Positions 22,772 to 33,080 of a stretch of 64,000 nt of DNA are shown here, piece after piece (the stretch's first letter is position 1; each line of letters begins with the position of its first letter). The notes below the pieces were generated by a model. That model was given only the letters and a program-made list of their open reading frames with translations, ran no database searches and was not told the DNA's origin. Source of the stretch: Byssothecium circinans (Eukaryota > Ascomycota > Dothideomycetes > Pleosporales > Massarinaceae); NCBI GenBank assembly GCA_010015675.1, contig ML976980.1:1386864-1450863 (forward strand), in the 5' to 3' direction. Made by a program: the position numbers and the translations under genes.

Positions 22772-23874
22772 CTTGATAGCAATTACCCGTAGATGAGCAG
22801 AAGGTATTCGGGGGACCTATCGACTATATAAGACTGCCCATGACGTTGACTATGTGCGGAGAACATAAACCGGTGAGTTGGACTGCCGTGTTTGGTCTTT
22901 AGCCCCGCTCTCTTTGTAACGCGCCGCATTTACGCTGTCGTGACTGGACGTGGCCAACAAGGTCACTATCACTGCGTTAGTGCTTCCATTATCGTGGAAG
23001 TAAGCAAACACACGGTCCGCGTCATCGATGGCTTAGAACCATACAGATGCTTCCCAAATGCGAGTGTAGTGATGAGGCTGAGAAGTCCAGCTATCAGGCT
23101 GAGGGGCAAAATAAGCCGGCCGTGTTGTTCAGCCTATCCTAAGAGACGCCCGTAGTTGACTTCTTTGCACATGGACGGAGCATGGTGTAACTCTCAAATA
23201 GTCTTTCTGGAATTATCACGAGAAAATTACCTTCAGAAAAATCATCCAAAAGTTTTTATATTTGGCTGCCCAAGCTTTCGGCAAGTGAGCAATGGTGGGA
23301 ATGTTGACCGCACTTGACGGTAATTAGAGAGCTCCCTCGTTGCGAAGTAAAATGACTAAATCTTTCATCTGGAATACTGAAAAACCAGCTCGTTAATTCT
23401 CTGTTCAACTAGTAATAACCGCTACAAACTTGGCCCTCATGGCCCTCCATCCAACTCGCGATGGCCGCAACTCCAACACCTCTGTTCAACTCCTCTAAGG
23501 TAATTCCCATGACTGTTACCCCGTACAGTATGTGAGCTCGTACTACCTCGTCGCTTGCCGAAACTAACGTTACTCGCGACAGCAAGAACTCCCGCGCTCC
23601 GTTACACACTTTCAATAATTTCGTTTTTCTCACACTGGGGGTACAATTGTTCGCCCGGTCCGGAGTCCGCAGCATAGCGCTTTCTTTCTCATCCATGAAA
23701 CAGGTGCCGATATCACAAGCATAGATGATCTGGGTAAATCGAGGAGATGGGCGTTAGAAAGAAGAAGGGGGTCGAAAATCTGCATTCTCAAACCTAGACA
23801 GGACGATGTCGGCACAGTTAAACCGCTTGTATCCAGCCTCGTTAATATACGCACCCCCCGGCACCATAGCTCTA
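22772..23874. other. Spacer upstream of the NLR
   Basis: NLR promoter and about 0.9 kb without a supported gene. It contains copy 2 of the 66-bp repeat. Small frames (22892-23155, 23409-23696) resemble nothing known. Confidence 0.5.
23399..23491 (+). mobile_element. 66-bp repeat copy 2 with 12-bp flanking duplication
   Basis: The repeat (23410-23475) is bordered by the identical 12-mer CTCTGTTCAACT at 23399-23410 and 23480-23491. A short unit repeated elsewhere and bracketed by a direct duplication looks like a small insertion with a target-site duplication. Copy 1 lacks such flanks. Slippage or microhomology repair is the alternative. Confidence 0.5.
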
Positions 23875-24935
23875 CTAATACCTCTTCAAAATACGTTCCT
23901 CCACCCTCAGCGGCTCATCCTCCGCTTTCCCGCCCTCAGCCACGCATCCAGGAAGCGGGTTCAACAACCTACACACAAAAAACAGCCAGTCAGTTCCATT
24001 CAACCCGAACGAACCCAAAAACCAATCCATCACTCCCCAAAACACGCCAACCTTACCATCCCAGAAGAAACAAACACATCAAGAACTCACCATATCCAAC
24101 GCCCCATCATTGAAAAACGCACAACTATACCGATCCCTCCTCGTCCGCGGACTCAGCACCCTATGCAGCGTACTCCGATACCGATCGTGCGTCCACCGCT
24201 GTATCAAATCCCCACTATTACACACATACGCGCCCTCAACCGGCGGCATCCCATGCCAGGTGCTGGTCGGTTTATGCAGGACCTCTAGGTCACCGACCGA
24301 GCCCTAGAGCAGCAGGGTGAGGGCGCTAAAGTCCGTATGAGCGCCTACGCCACGCGTACGGCCCGCACCGTCGGGTAGTGGTGAGAGCGGCAGACAGATG
24401 CCGTTGGGGTCTGAGGCGAAGCGATCGAAGAAGTGACGGGGGAGGGAGAGGGAGAGGGCGATGAGTTGGAACTTTGCCTTACTGAGGGAGTGGACTGTCC
24501 TGTATAGGTCGGTGAGTTAGCATCTACCTTCCAGTCTAGGGTCGAGACCGTCATCTTGTATGTACCAGAAGTATCCCATGTAAGCTTCAATGAACCCGGG
24601 AACTAGCTTCTCGTCGGGCCAACTGATTCGATCCAGCGAGGAATCTTCCCAGTGGGCCGCTCGGGTCGTACGCTGAATCCTTTCCTTCCTTCTGATCCGT
24701 CGTCGCGTCATCATCATCAAGTTTATCCAACTTCTGCCCTCCGATTCTCTCGTAGCCTCTGTGACGCTCGCTGTTGCTCTGGCTGAGTTTCTCGTTTTCT
24801 TCCAGTGGAAGCGCGAAGAATGTGGCAATAGCGTCTATGGATTTCTCTTGCGCCGCTGCTGGGACGGAATGTCCTCCAACTTGAAGAAAAGCCCTGATTC
24901 TCGCACGCTAGGTGTAGCTCTAAGGCGCATGTAGC
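23875..24935 (-). pseudogene. Broken 2OG-Fe(II) oxygenase (IPNS-like fold)
   Basis: Minus strand. Collinear blocks: ATFFALPLEENEKLSQSNSE, RGYERIGGQK, WPDEKLVPGFIEAY, LSLSLPRHFFDRF, the iron-ligand region GVGAHTDFSALTLLL, VEGAYVCNSGDLIQRWTHDR and YRSTLHRVLSP. The H-x-D, distal His and Arg of the 2OG site are visible. The gene is dead: an in-frame TAG at 24304-24306 falls right after ALTLLL where a Gln is usual (CAG to TAG), and frameshifts lie near 24618, 24892 and 23960. Two introns (near 24500 and 23975-24092) are still recognisable. The family covers many unrelated oxidations, so the lost substrate cannot be named. Confidence 0.85.
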
Positions 24936-26250
24936 TGTTACCTTTACGTCGTTGGCGAGATAGCCTGATATATATATCGATTATGGGAATTGTAATTCTA
25001 GAAGTGGATTTCTTAATGCTGCCTATGGCGACTCTTGCTCGTTTGTTTGTTTTATAATAGTCTTCAATAGGCAGGTATTTAGTATTTTATCGCATCAGTT
25101 ATACGGAGGTGCTTAACATTTCAGAGGGCCGATGATAGGTTAGTAAGCACCTACCACCGGCCCTCCGAAATGTTAAGTACCTCCGTAGAGGTGATAAGGT
25201 TGGTACTAATTGATAGAGAGCTAGCTTGCTTTCCTTCTGCGGATTATATCCTGGTACGGACCCTGGGCAAACCATCCTAAGGGAGGATATCCTAGATCAC
25301 AATCACGCCACGTATTACTGATCCAATCCTAATTGCGACGATAAATTCGAATCCTGCGGGATGCCAACTTCCACCGGGTCTCGAGCCACATAACAGGCAC
25401 GTGATTACTAGGTACAGGAACCATATCACGTGCCAGATTTATGGCTTGAAACCCCGGGCGCCGGTGGTACCAAGACAATCCATGATACCGAGCCGAGCCG
25501 CTTTAGCATCTCGTCCGGACACACTCATAAGTAACGCATCAGCTGTCACGGGTCGGGCCAAGGACATGGCCAAATTTCCACCAACCTCAAGATTCGGTTA
25601 TCGCGCAAATTGCAAAATTCATACTGGTTGGAAAATTCGGAGTTTCCTACAGTCCCAAGCTGCTGGGAATACGCTTTTAACAGTAGCGAAGAGCTCACCA
25701 ATCAGTTTGCGACGGGAGGTTTCACCGGCGTCTGCTCGGCTACATTATGTATGGTCTAGGGATGCGGACCGCTCTAGTCCCGGGGTGTAACCAGGCATGG
25801 CTCCATGCATGGCAAGACTACTGTAGGTGGCAGGGTAGATATGTCGCCCGAGGTTCCGGCACTTGCGACAACATCGTGATTGCTCTCCAAGCCCTCGGAA
25901 TTTTTCAGCCTGTGGAAGAGCGACGGCGTTTTTCCTCGAAGTAGGATTGATTGCAATGCTGCCAACAGCCGTCTGGGGACATGTGTCAACCTCCGTTTCG
26001 TATTAGGCAGGACTTGCTTCCTATCAAGGATGTCATGGTACTTGAGAGACCATAGAGAGAGACCGCCAAGACATAGTACCGGAAATGCAGTTGCTTGTGC
26101 ATGCCCATGTCAAAATACAACCAACTACCACCGGTGGTACCCATCCATCCTGGCCCTTAACAAGACTGAAATAAGTACTTTCCGAGTGATCGGCTACGCC
26201 AGTCCCTGAATAGAAAACTGCTGAACAGAACGCCGGCCAGAATGTGTGAT
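24936..26250. other. Gene-free stretch with a foldback element
   Basis: AT-rich around 24960-25090. It contains the foldback element described separately. Open frames at 25401-25790 and nearby have no resemblance to known proteins and no splice support. Confidence 0.5.
25102..25187. mobile_element. MITE-like foldback element with TA flanks
   Basis: Left arm 25102-25131 and right arm 25158-25187 are inverted copies matching at 28 of 30 positions, around a 26-nt centre. Read as TA then CGGAGG...CCTCCG then TA, the arms start just inside TA dinucleotides, as expected for a Tc1/mariner- or pogo-type miniature element. It has no coding capacity. Confidence 0.7.
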
Positions 26251-28341
26251 TCACATCTGTGTCGGCACAATAAGCTTTTGGTCTCTCACAGGCATCGCCT
26301 CCAAATTCAGATCAAACTCCGCATTCCAATCGTTCGGAGTGTTGTATGTCATAGCTTGAAGCGTTTCAAGCGTGTCTGCAGTCGTGGTGAAAACGTTCCA
26401 GAAGTTCAATGCTTCGTCGTCCGGAGGCGGTACGGAATAGGTGTAAAGTCGCCCCATGGCTTCTCCCATAGGTGAGGGCGGCATCTGGGGTACGAGGCTC
26501 GCTTTTTGCGCTAGAAAATCGAGGTACTCCTTCTTGATGCCGGCGAGTTCGCGCTGGTACTCTTCCAGACACCGTCCAGCGACAGTCCACCGCTCAGCGA
26601 TGGCTGCAAAGCATGTAGAGAAGGAACCCATCATTTGTTCCAACTGTTCCCACGTGTACCTTTCTGATATCTCTTGTTTGCAGCGTTGCAATATTCGTAG
26701 GAAGATGTCTGCGCAATTGAAAACATGGTGACAAGGATGGAAGACGTATTTGATTCTCCCAAAATCGGTATTGGCCTGCTGCCAATAACCCTGTGCGACT
26801 TTCACGGAATTGGCGAAAGCCGTCATGAGCTGGATGGTAGTGGGTGTGGGATTGGCCGGAGCTGGTCGGTAGAGGGCCACAAAAATGTACGGAACGGCGA
26901 TGTCAGAGTACAGGCACATTTCTTTCCATCTTTCTACAAAGCCTGGGTCCTCGTTGGCTTGTGAAGCAGCGCGAATCTCGTCCTGCCATTCAAGTATGGC
27001 GGTTTCGCATCGCTGCATCCAATGCTCCATGGAACTATACTCTTTTGGTACAGGCTCCCCATGGCGCATGACAGCGAAAATTTCGGCCTCAATACGGCGG
27101 AACAAGCATATCCGCCGCGAAGTGAACTTGGACACGGGCCCGGTGGGATCGATCCCGTTTCTTGTGATTGCCACATCATCCACCTCCACTGGAAAGGCAA
27201 CGTCGATTTGGCGAATGGGGAGGCTGACGGGCCGCGAAAATATGCTGCACACGGCAACTTCCATTTCCCATGCGCACCAGAACAGACGCCGCCTCATGTC
27301 GCGATCGTAGGCCGGTATGCTAGAGTCGTTGGGGAGTTCCTGGTGGAGTCCGAGATCGATGACTGCCTGGCTGATTAGGCCCGTCAAGAGCCATACATCT
27401 GCCATACTTGGATTGAGAAAGATGTACTGCGTGAGCAAAAGGATAGCCTGCAGCCCACTGATGTCGTTGGTCGCAACTTCGGGGATGTATTGCATGGCTT
27501 GGCGCACAAGAGTGTAGGCCAAAGCATTCGCTTTCTTTTGCTTGGTCCGTGCGGCAGTCGAGAGAGAGATGGCCATGATGATACTGACGATGTAACGGTG
27601 CCGGGCCGAATCCTGCCCCGGTTTTGACGCAGGATAGTAGATGGAATTGAATGCGGCCGTGACATCACTCCGGTGATAGATGGGGTATTGGGTAATGACG
27701 CGGTCTAGGTAGTTGTGAAACAGACCACTGGCGGTCTTGTGGTCGATGGTATCCAGAGTGTGGGCTGAGTGTTGCGGATTCATGATGGATCTGGGGTGGT
27801 TTTCGTCCAGGTCGTTGGACCCTACTGGCCCTCTTCGTGACGGAAGCTGGGTACCTCTTACCACACACGTCAGAATCGGCCTGGCTTTGGAGATCCCAAG
27901 GAAGGAAGGAGTACTGTCCTCCATGACGCGGCTGGCAAGACCGCCAGCATAGGTGGATTTTTCGGCTGGGTATTGCAGCGAGACCACATCGCAATCATGA
28001 GAGGCAGCTGGCGAGGCAAAGACTGCACTCGGGTGGCCTTGGCGTCGCAGTGAGGTTGAGCTCCTGGCGTCTTCGAGGTTGGCAATGAGTCTTTCCAGAT
28101 AATCGGCGATGCTGCGAGGGGCTTCTCGCTGAGTTGAAGAGTCGAAGCCCACGCAGGGTACGCCGGCAGCACTGCAGCGGGTGCAGCTAGGAACCTTTCC
28201 ATCGCACTGTGTTGCAGTTGTTAGGTGCCGTGACCACTAAGTAAGGCGACATCAGGTGAGTGGGAGCGGCACCTGGAGTTTTCTTTTGCGACAGCGAGCA
28301 CAAGCAAGCACTCGCCGTCGCACCTTCATGCGGTTCTGCAT
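26251..28341 (-). CDS. Zn2Cys6 transcription factor (fungal_trans domain)
   Basis: Exons 28341-28273 and 28206-26251, 674 aa. The zinc cluster is split by the intron: ACARCRKRKLQ in exon 1, then CDGKVPSCTRCSAAGVPC in exon 2, giving six Cys with normal spacing and the basic loop RKRK. A short coiled part (ADYLERLIANLED) follows. Residues about 200-480 match the fungal-specific transcription factor domain: LFHNYLDRVITQYPIYHRSD, LLTGLISQAVIDLGLHQE, and MRRRLFWCAWEMEVAVCSIF with the signature SRPVSLP. It binds DNA in the nucleus; the targets are unknown. It is divergent from a second Zn2Cys6 gene with 433 bp between the ATGs. An upstream extension to 28563 is open but poor in homology. Confidence 0.92.
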
Positions 28342-28774
28342 GCTGAGGCCAGATGACAGCAATAATGAAGGCGTGGTTCGAGGCCGATGGGGATGGGATG
28401 GGATGGAGATGGCGGCCAGCCGATGCGGAAGCGGAGGCGGATGGATGCGATGCGATGCGATGCCATGGAGGAAGGAGCTACGCCCAACCGGCGGCCCGTG
28501 TGACGACCGACAGCGGCAGGATCGGACCGCTGGATCAGACGGGCAGCCACGACCCACGCTCAAGCCTCAGAGCCCCTCCCGTCCCCCATCCGTGTCCCAT
28601 CCCCATCCACCCCATCCACCCCATCCGCATCCCCACACGTCCACGTCTCGCTGCCTCTTGTTGGAATAATGCACCTTTCCTCGTAGCTTCTTGCCGTCTG
28701 GACCGCGAAAGGATTAACCAGTACATCGACGTCTTCGAGTCTGGATTTGGTGCCTACGCGCACAATGGCGAGAC
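28342..28774. promoter_or_regulatory. Shared promoter of two divergent Zn2Cys6 genes
   Basis: 433 bp between opposite ATGs. It includes GGGATGGGATGG-type repeats (28387-28402) and a C-rich ATCC repeat (28587-28635). No individual operator can be named. Confidence 0.6.
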
Positions 28775-30527
28775 ATGTCGTCGGCGCCCAACAATGTCCC
28801 CAACCATGCCATGGAGCTTGAGAGCCTCATCCAAAGCCTGCCCGCCTGCAAGCGCTGTCGGGACTGTCGACGAGGCTGCGACACTCTTCTTCCCAAGTGC
28901 AGGTAATTGATTCCGCATTGATGCGACGCGTCTTGACATGTGACAGGCGGCAGCAGCTCACAAAGGACAGGCAATGCACCAAAGCCGACGTCGAGTGCAT
29001 CTACCACGACCACGGCCGTGACAAGTATCTGTCTAGAAGGTGCGCCATCTGCATCCAGCAGCCTCAAGCTGTTGCGCGGCGGGCATTGACTTGGGCAGTT
29101 ACATCGCGGAGCTAGTCGATCAAGTGCGCAGAATCTCTGCGCACAATAATAATGATCCAGGCCCCTCCCCAACAGCCTCAGGAGAGACACCTCAAGAGCC
29201 TGCTTCAGCTGTCTCCGTCAAGACCGAGTCAATTGCATCGACCGCGCCGGATGCACACCAAAACTACGAGCACTACTTTGCCTACGCAGGCGACAGCTAT
29301 CGCTACCTGGGCGCAGACTCATGTTTGATCCAGTCTCCCCGCCTGCAGGCCGCCACTGTGCAGGATCCGTTTGAGGAAGACGACGATTTCCACCTGAGCT
29401 GGAAGCAGTCACGAGCAAAGGAGCATGAGCTGGTCGACGTCTTTCTCGAGACCGTCCAACCACTGTACCCGATTTTGGACACATGCGCTCGCTATCTCTT
29501 TCTAGAGCTGCCGTCCGAGATGACAGACGTCGAGCTTTTCACTCTGAACATGGTCTACTCTATTGCCTGTCATATCATGCCGGGCACCACTCGCAGACGG
29601 CACCCAAACCATCAGTGGAACCCCTCAGGCAAGCTTTCGTACCACACAGGCAACTATATCAAGTACCGTGAAATTGCAAATCAATTTCTGAAGACAGCCA
29701 TGGAGCATCTTGAAGCATCCACGGCTGAGTCCACCATCGACACTCTTCGTGCCGTATTGCTACTTGCTATCAACAGTTTGTTCGACCCAAAGTCTGGTAA
29801 TATTGGACAGCAAGTGGCGCTCGCTACCAGACTTGCATTAACTCTAGAAAGCAAGATTGAGTCGGACGAACTCGGTTCCAACGAGACCAAAATGCTCCGC
29901 AATATGCACTCAACCATTTTCAGCATCGAGAACGAACTCGCTTCTACCCTCGACCGACCTGCCACATTCCCGGAGCCAGTAAGCATTCACTTCGTCAATA
30001 TTCGTCGCCCCACTGACAATTGATAGGACTGGGAACTGTCTTTCAATCCAGAGCGACCCTCCGATTATCTATGCTCCCTGTACCGTCTGCAGCATCGATA
30101 TCGCAAAAGCGATGTGGTCGGCAAAGAGGCAGTCAAGACACATCTTCCACCCCTGGATACCAATAGCGTACTGCTGCCCGCTCTTCGCATGGCGCTTCAT
30201 CAAACCCATCTGCTGCTCAATCCGAAGTGGGGAAGCGCCTGGTATGTTCTCGAAACCGTCGTCAGTAGCGGCACCATCCACAATTTCTTGACACCGCACT
30301 GGGTCTATCGGGCAGGCACCATATTGATCCAGAACATGCCGCATATCCTGCCCGAAAATCTCATCCAACTCTATTCCAACGCCCTCGTGGTGCTCGAACT
30401 CTCATCTTGGAAATGGGGTAGCTCTCTCGACCTTTCCGCCTCTCTGTCCGAAACAATGCAGCACATGATCTCCAAAGTCCGACCAGAGTGGCAAGGAACA
30501 GTGACACATTTTGATGTAAGACTATGA
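28775..30527 (+). CDS. Zn2Cys6 transcription factor, second of divergent pair
   Basis: Exons 28775-28902, 28971-29039, 29099-29978 and 30027-30527; 525 aa. The zinc cluster reads ACKRCRDCRRGCDTLLPKC, then RQCTKADVEC across intron 1. This works only with the acceptor at 28970, and the first loop carries an extra Cys (RDC). SYIAELVDQVRRISAH then gives the short coiled linker. The middle region (VDVFLETVQPLYPILD; GQQVALATRLALTLESKIES; MLRNMHSTIFSIENELASTL with DRPATFPEP) corresponds to the fungal_trans regulatory domain. The last exon could lose a few residues to an extra intron near 30515. It is likely a nuclear activator or repressor of nearby accessory genes; that is inference. Confidence 0.88.
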
Positions 30528-31274
30528 ATACACCCGAGGCATACTACGGCTTCCACTCAAAAACTACGACAAGTATTAATTCCCTGCTCAGATTCCTTCG
30601 CAGATCCAACTACCTCAGCCTCAACCTTTAATGAGACCCAACCCCCAACTTTAGGAATACACTCTCCTCAACCATTCTTTCACTATGAATAAACCTGACG
30701 CCCACTACGATATCCCCGACACCACTATTCGCATCGACCACCACACCACCCAAGTGTCTACCTTGTATACGCATCATAATATCTGAAGAGGCTGCCTGTG
30801 AAAGGTCTTCAGGCTTTTCATAACTATCGCTCTCGGTTATCAATCCCCAAGTCCCCATCCCGTCCTGGCCTAGCTTCTAGCTTGTTGTTTCGCAGTCGAA
30901 CATCTGCGAGCTATCCTTCAGCGCCATATTGCATGAAGACGTTTTCGGTTTTGCACTTCTAGCGTGGGGGTGGTTCTTTATTAGAGTTGAAGTACGATTT
31001 CGGCACTGTACGATAACTTGTACAAGAGGCGGAGGAAAACTGCGCACAAAAGCATGTGGCATAGTCCCGATTTCGATTGCGAGCATCTTGCATTTTGGCA
31101 GACTGTACTTATAACCTCAGGTAGCTGAACACCACGCTCTTCCAGGAGCAAACTTTGACAGTAAACTCACGAGCCCACTATGCTCACTGCAGCCTTCAGT
31201 ATCGTTATCGCCATCATCGTCACCATCACATTGATCCCAATTCACCCCTTCCCATCTTTTCCTGCCCTCTCTCC
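30528..31274. other. Intergenic with one doubtful small ORF
   Basis: A minus-strand frame 30858-30628 (76 aa, ATG start, ending VFLKLGVGSH) has protein-like composition but no recognised family. It may be a terminal exon or noise. Confidence 0.35.
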
Positions 31275-32380
31275 CTACAATTCCACGCCACCCTCGACAC
31301 TCACCCCGCTCAATTTGCCGTTCTTGAACTCATCACAGATGCCTTCCATAGTAACCCACTCGACGCCCTCGTGTCCGTTAATCCACTCAATGAGTCTTTC
31401 ATGCATGAGCAAAACTTGCGGCTTCCCACTAACTTGCGGATGGATCGAGATCGGAAACACGAAGCTGCCGTTGTCAGGACACTCGCGGTACAAGTACTCA
31501 AACTGCTCTTTCCAGAGGCGCTCGATGACATGCGTATCGACATAGCCGTGTGTCGAGGGTTGGGAGAGCGAGAGTTGGAAAGGCGGCCAGTCGTCGAGGT
31601 GCCAATTACTACCAAATGTTATCAGCAGGTGGGGATTGGAGAGAGAGGCGAGTGAGGCCAGGGGAGGGAGGCTTACGCAGGGATTTCAACGACCGAACTC
31701 GCCTTCAGCGTCGACATGGGCGTCATCCAATGCTCAGCAGGTTTCCCCACATCGGTTTCCACAAGCGTCGATTGCGCCGGGTCCGGCACCCAATACGGCT
31801 GCGAATCATGATGCATGAACGAATGATCATACTCGATGCCGAATTCCTCTAACAACCGCACCGTCTCCTTCGACGTGCTCCACGCTGGCGCCGTCCAGCC
31901 CCTCGGTCGTTTCCCCGTGACTTTTTCCAGCACCTTGATGCTCTTCTCCAGCACGTCTCGTTGCTGCTGTTCGCTCAGCGTGCTCACGAATTCGTGCGTG
32001 TAGCCGTGCAGGCCGATTTCGTGGCCTTTTTCGACGATCTTGCGGATTTGGGAGGGGAAGGATTCGGCGCTGTGGGCAGGGGTGAACCAGGTGGCTTTTA
32101 TGGAGTATTTGTCCCAGAGAGCGAGGAGGCGGTCGATGCCGATTGTGGCGCCGAAGCTGGGTGGAGTCAGTGGGTGTCTTGTATGTGCTTTGGTTTGGAA
32201 GATGTTAGTACGTACATGCCGCGGGATACATCAGTCGGGTTTGCGGGGGCGCCGGTGCGGGTGTTTATCCTGTATCATTGTAAGATTGATGATGTACTGA
32301 GGGTTCTGATATGGGAGAACTCACCAACCGGAGACAGCATCGATGTCTATGCCGTAGCTGCAGAGGACGCGCTTCGGCAT
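31275..32380 (-). CDS. Polysaccharide deacetylase, CE4/PgdA-like
   Basis: Exons 32380-32325, 32269-32216, 32156-31677 and 31608-31275; 307 aa. It opens with the metal-binding Asp motif (SYGIDIDAVSGW), then NTRTGAPANPTDVSRG, ATWFTPAHSAESFP, the H-x3-H motif as HEIGLHGYTHE, RGWTAPAWS, and a late block (NWHLDDWPPF; FVFPISIHPQVSG). This order is that of the PgdA/PuuE-like branch of carbohydrate esterase family 4. There is no signal peptide, so it is probably cytosolic; the natural substrate in fungi is unsettled. Frame fits at all three introns. Divergent from the acyltransferase-like gene. Confidence 0.9.
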
Positions 32381-33080
32381 CGTGATTGTGAAGGACCGGG
32401 GAGCTAAAACAAGGAAAAGAAGCAAAGCTTGCAACGAGCCAAACGGCGTTTGGAAGATGAGCAAATAGATCAAGTACGCTAGGGGAACTACACTGCCCAA
32501 AACGGGAGCAGCAACGGAAGCAACAACAGAAGCAGAAACAGAAGCAGCAGCAACGAGCAATGCAAATAAAGGAAAGTGCACCCTGCACCCATCAACCACT
32601 GTAACTTATCTTCTCCACGAATACCACTATTTCTTGCGCGTAACCCCGTCTACTCCCCTCCCAACCGCCGCCAATTCATAAAATTAGTCCATCTACACCC
32701 CACTAACCTGTTCTGTAATCATCATGAGAACGCCTCGCCCCAAAACAAGGCTGACCGGTTAGCCGAGTTACTCTAAACACACGCGTGCATACAGCCCGAT
32801 CTCGGCATGTGTAAACCCACAAGTCAGATGCAGGTGGACTTTCCGTCGGATGTGAGCGCTGACTTGGGGGGTATCTTGGAGTATTGCCGAAGGAGAGGAG
32901 GGGTGATGGGTGTGGAGATAAGCGGATGATTGGGTGAAGTTACCAGGGGGGACGGTGGATGACAAAGGAAAATGTTTGTGGTGGGCAAGACTGATCAAGG
33001 TTGAGACGGTTGGGTTGTGCAATGAAACTTGAATCGTCATTATATTGCATTTTTAGTGAAAAAAGGACTTTTTGGACGAC
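32381..33080. other. Divergent promoter, CE4 and acyltransferase-like genes
   Basis: 700 bp with an AAC/AGC-rich imperfect repeat (32500-32560) that is probably the CE4 5' UTR. No gene inside. Confidence 0.5.

Noticed and set aside
25340..25370. TTCGAATCC motif suggesting a tRNA 3' half
   Set aside because: The five bases before it do not pair with those after it, and no anticodon arm lies upstream.
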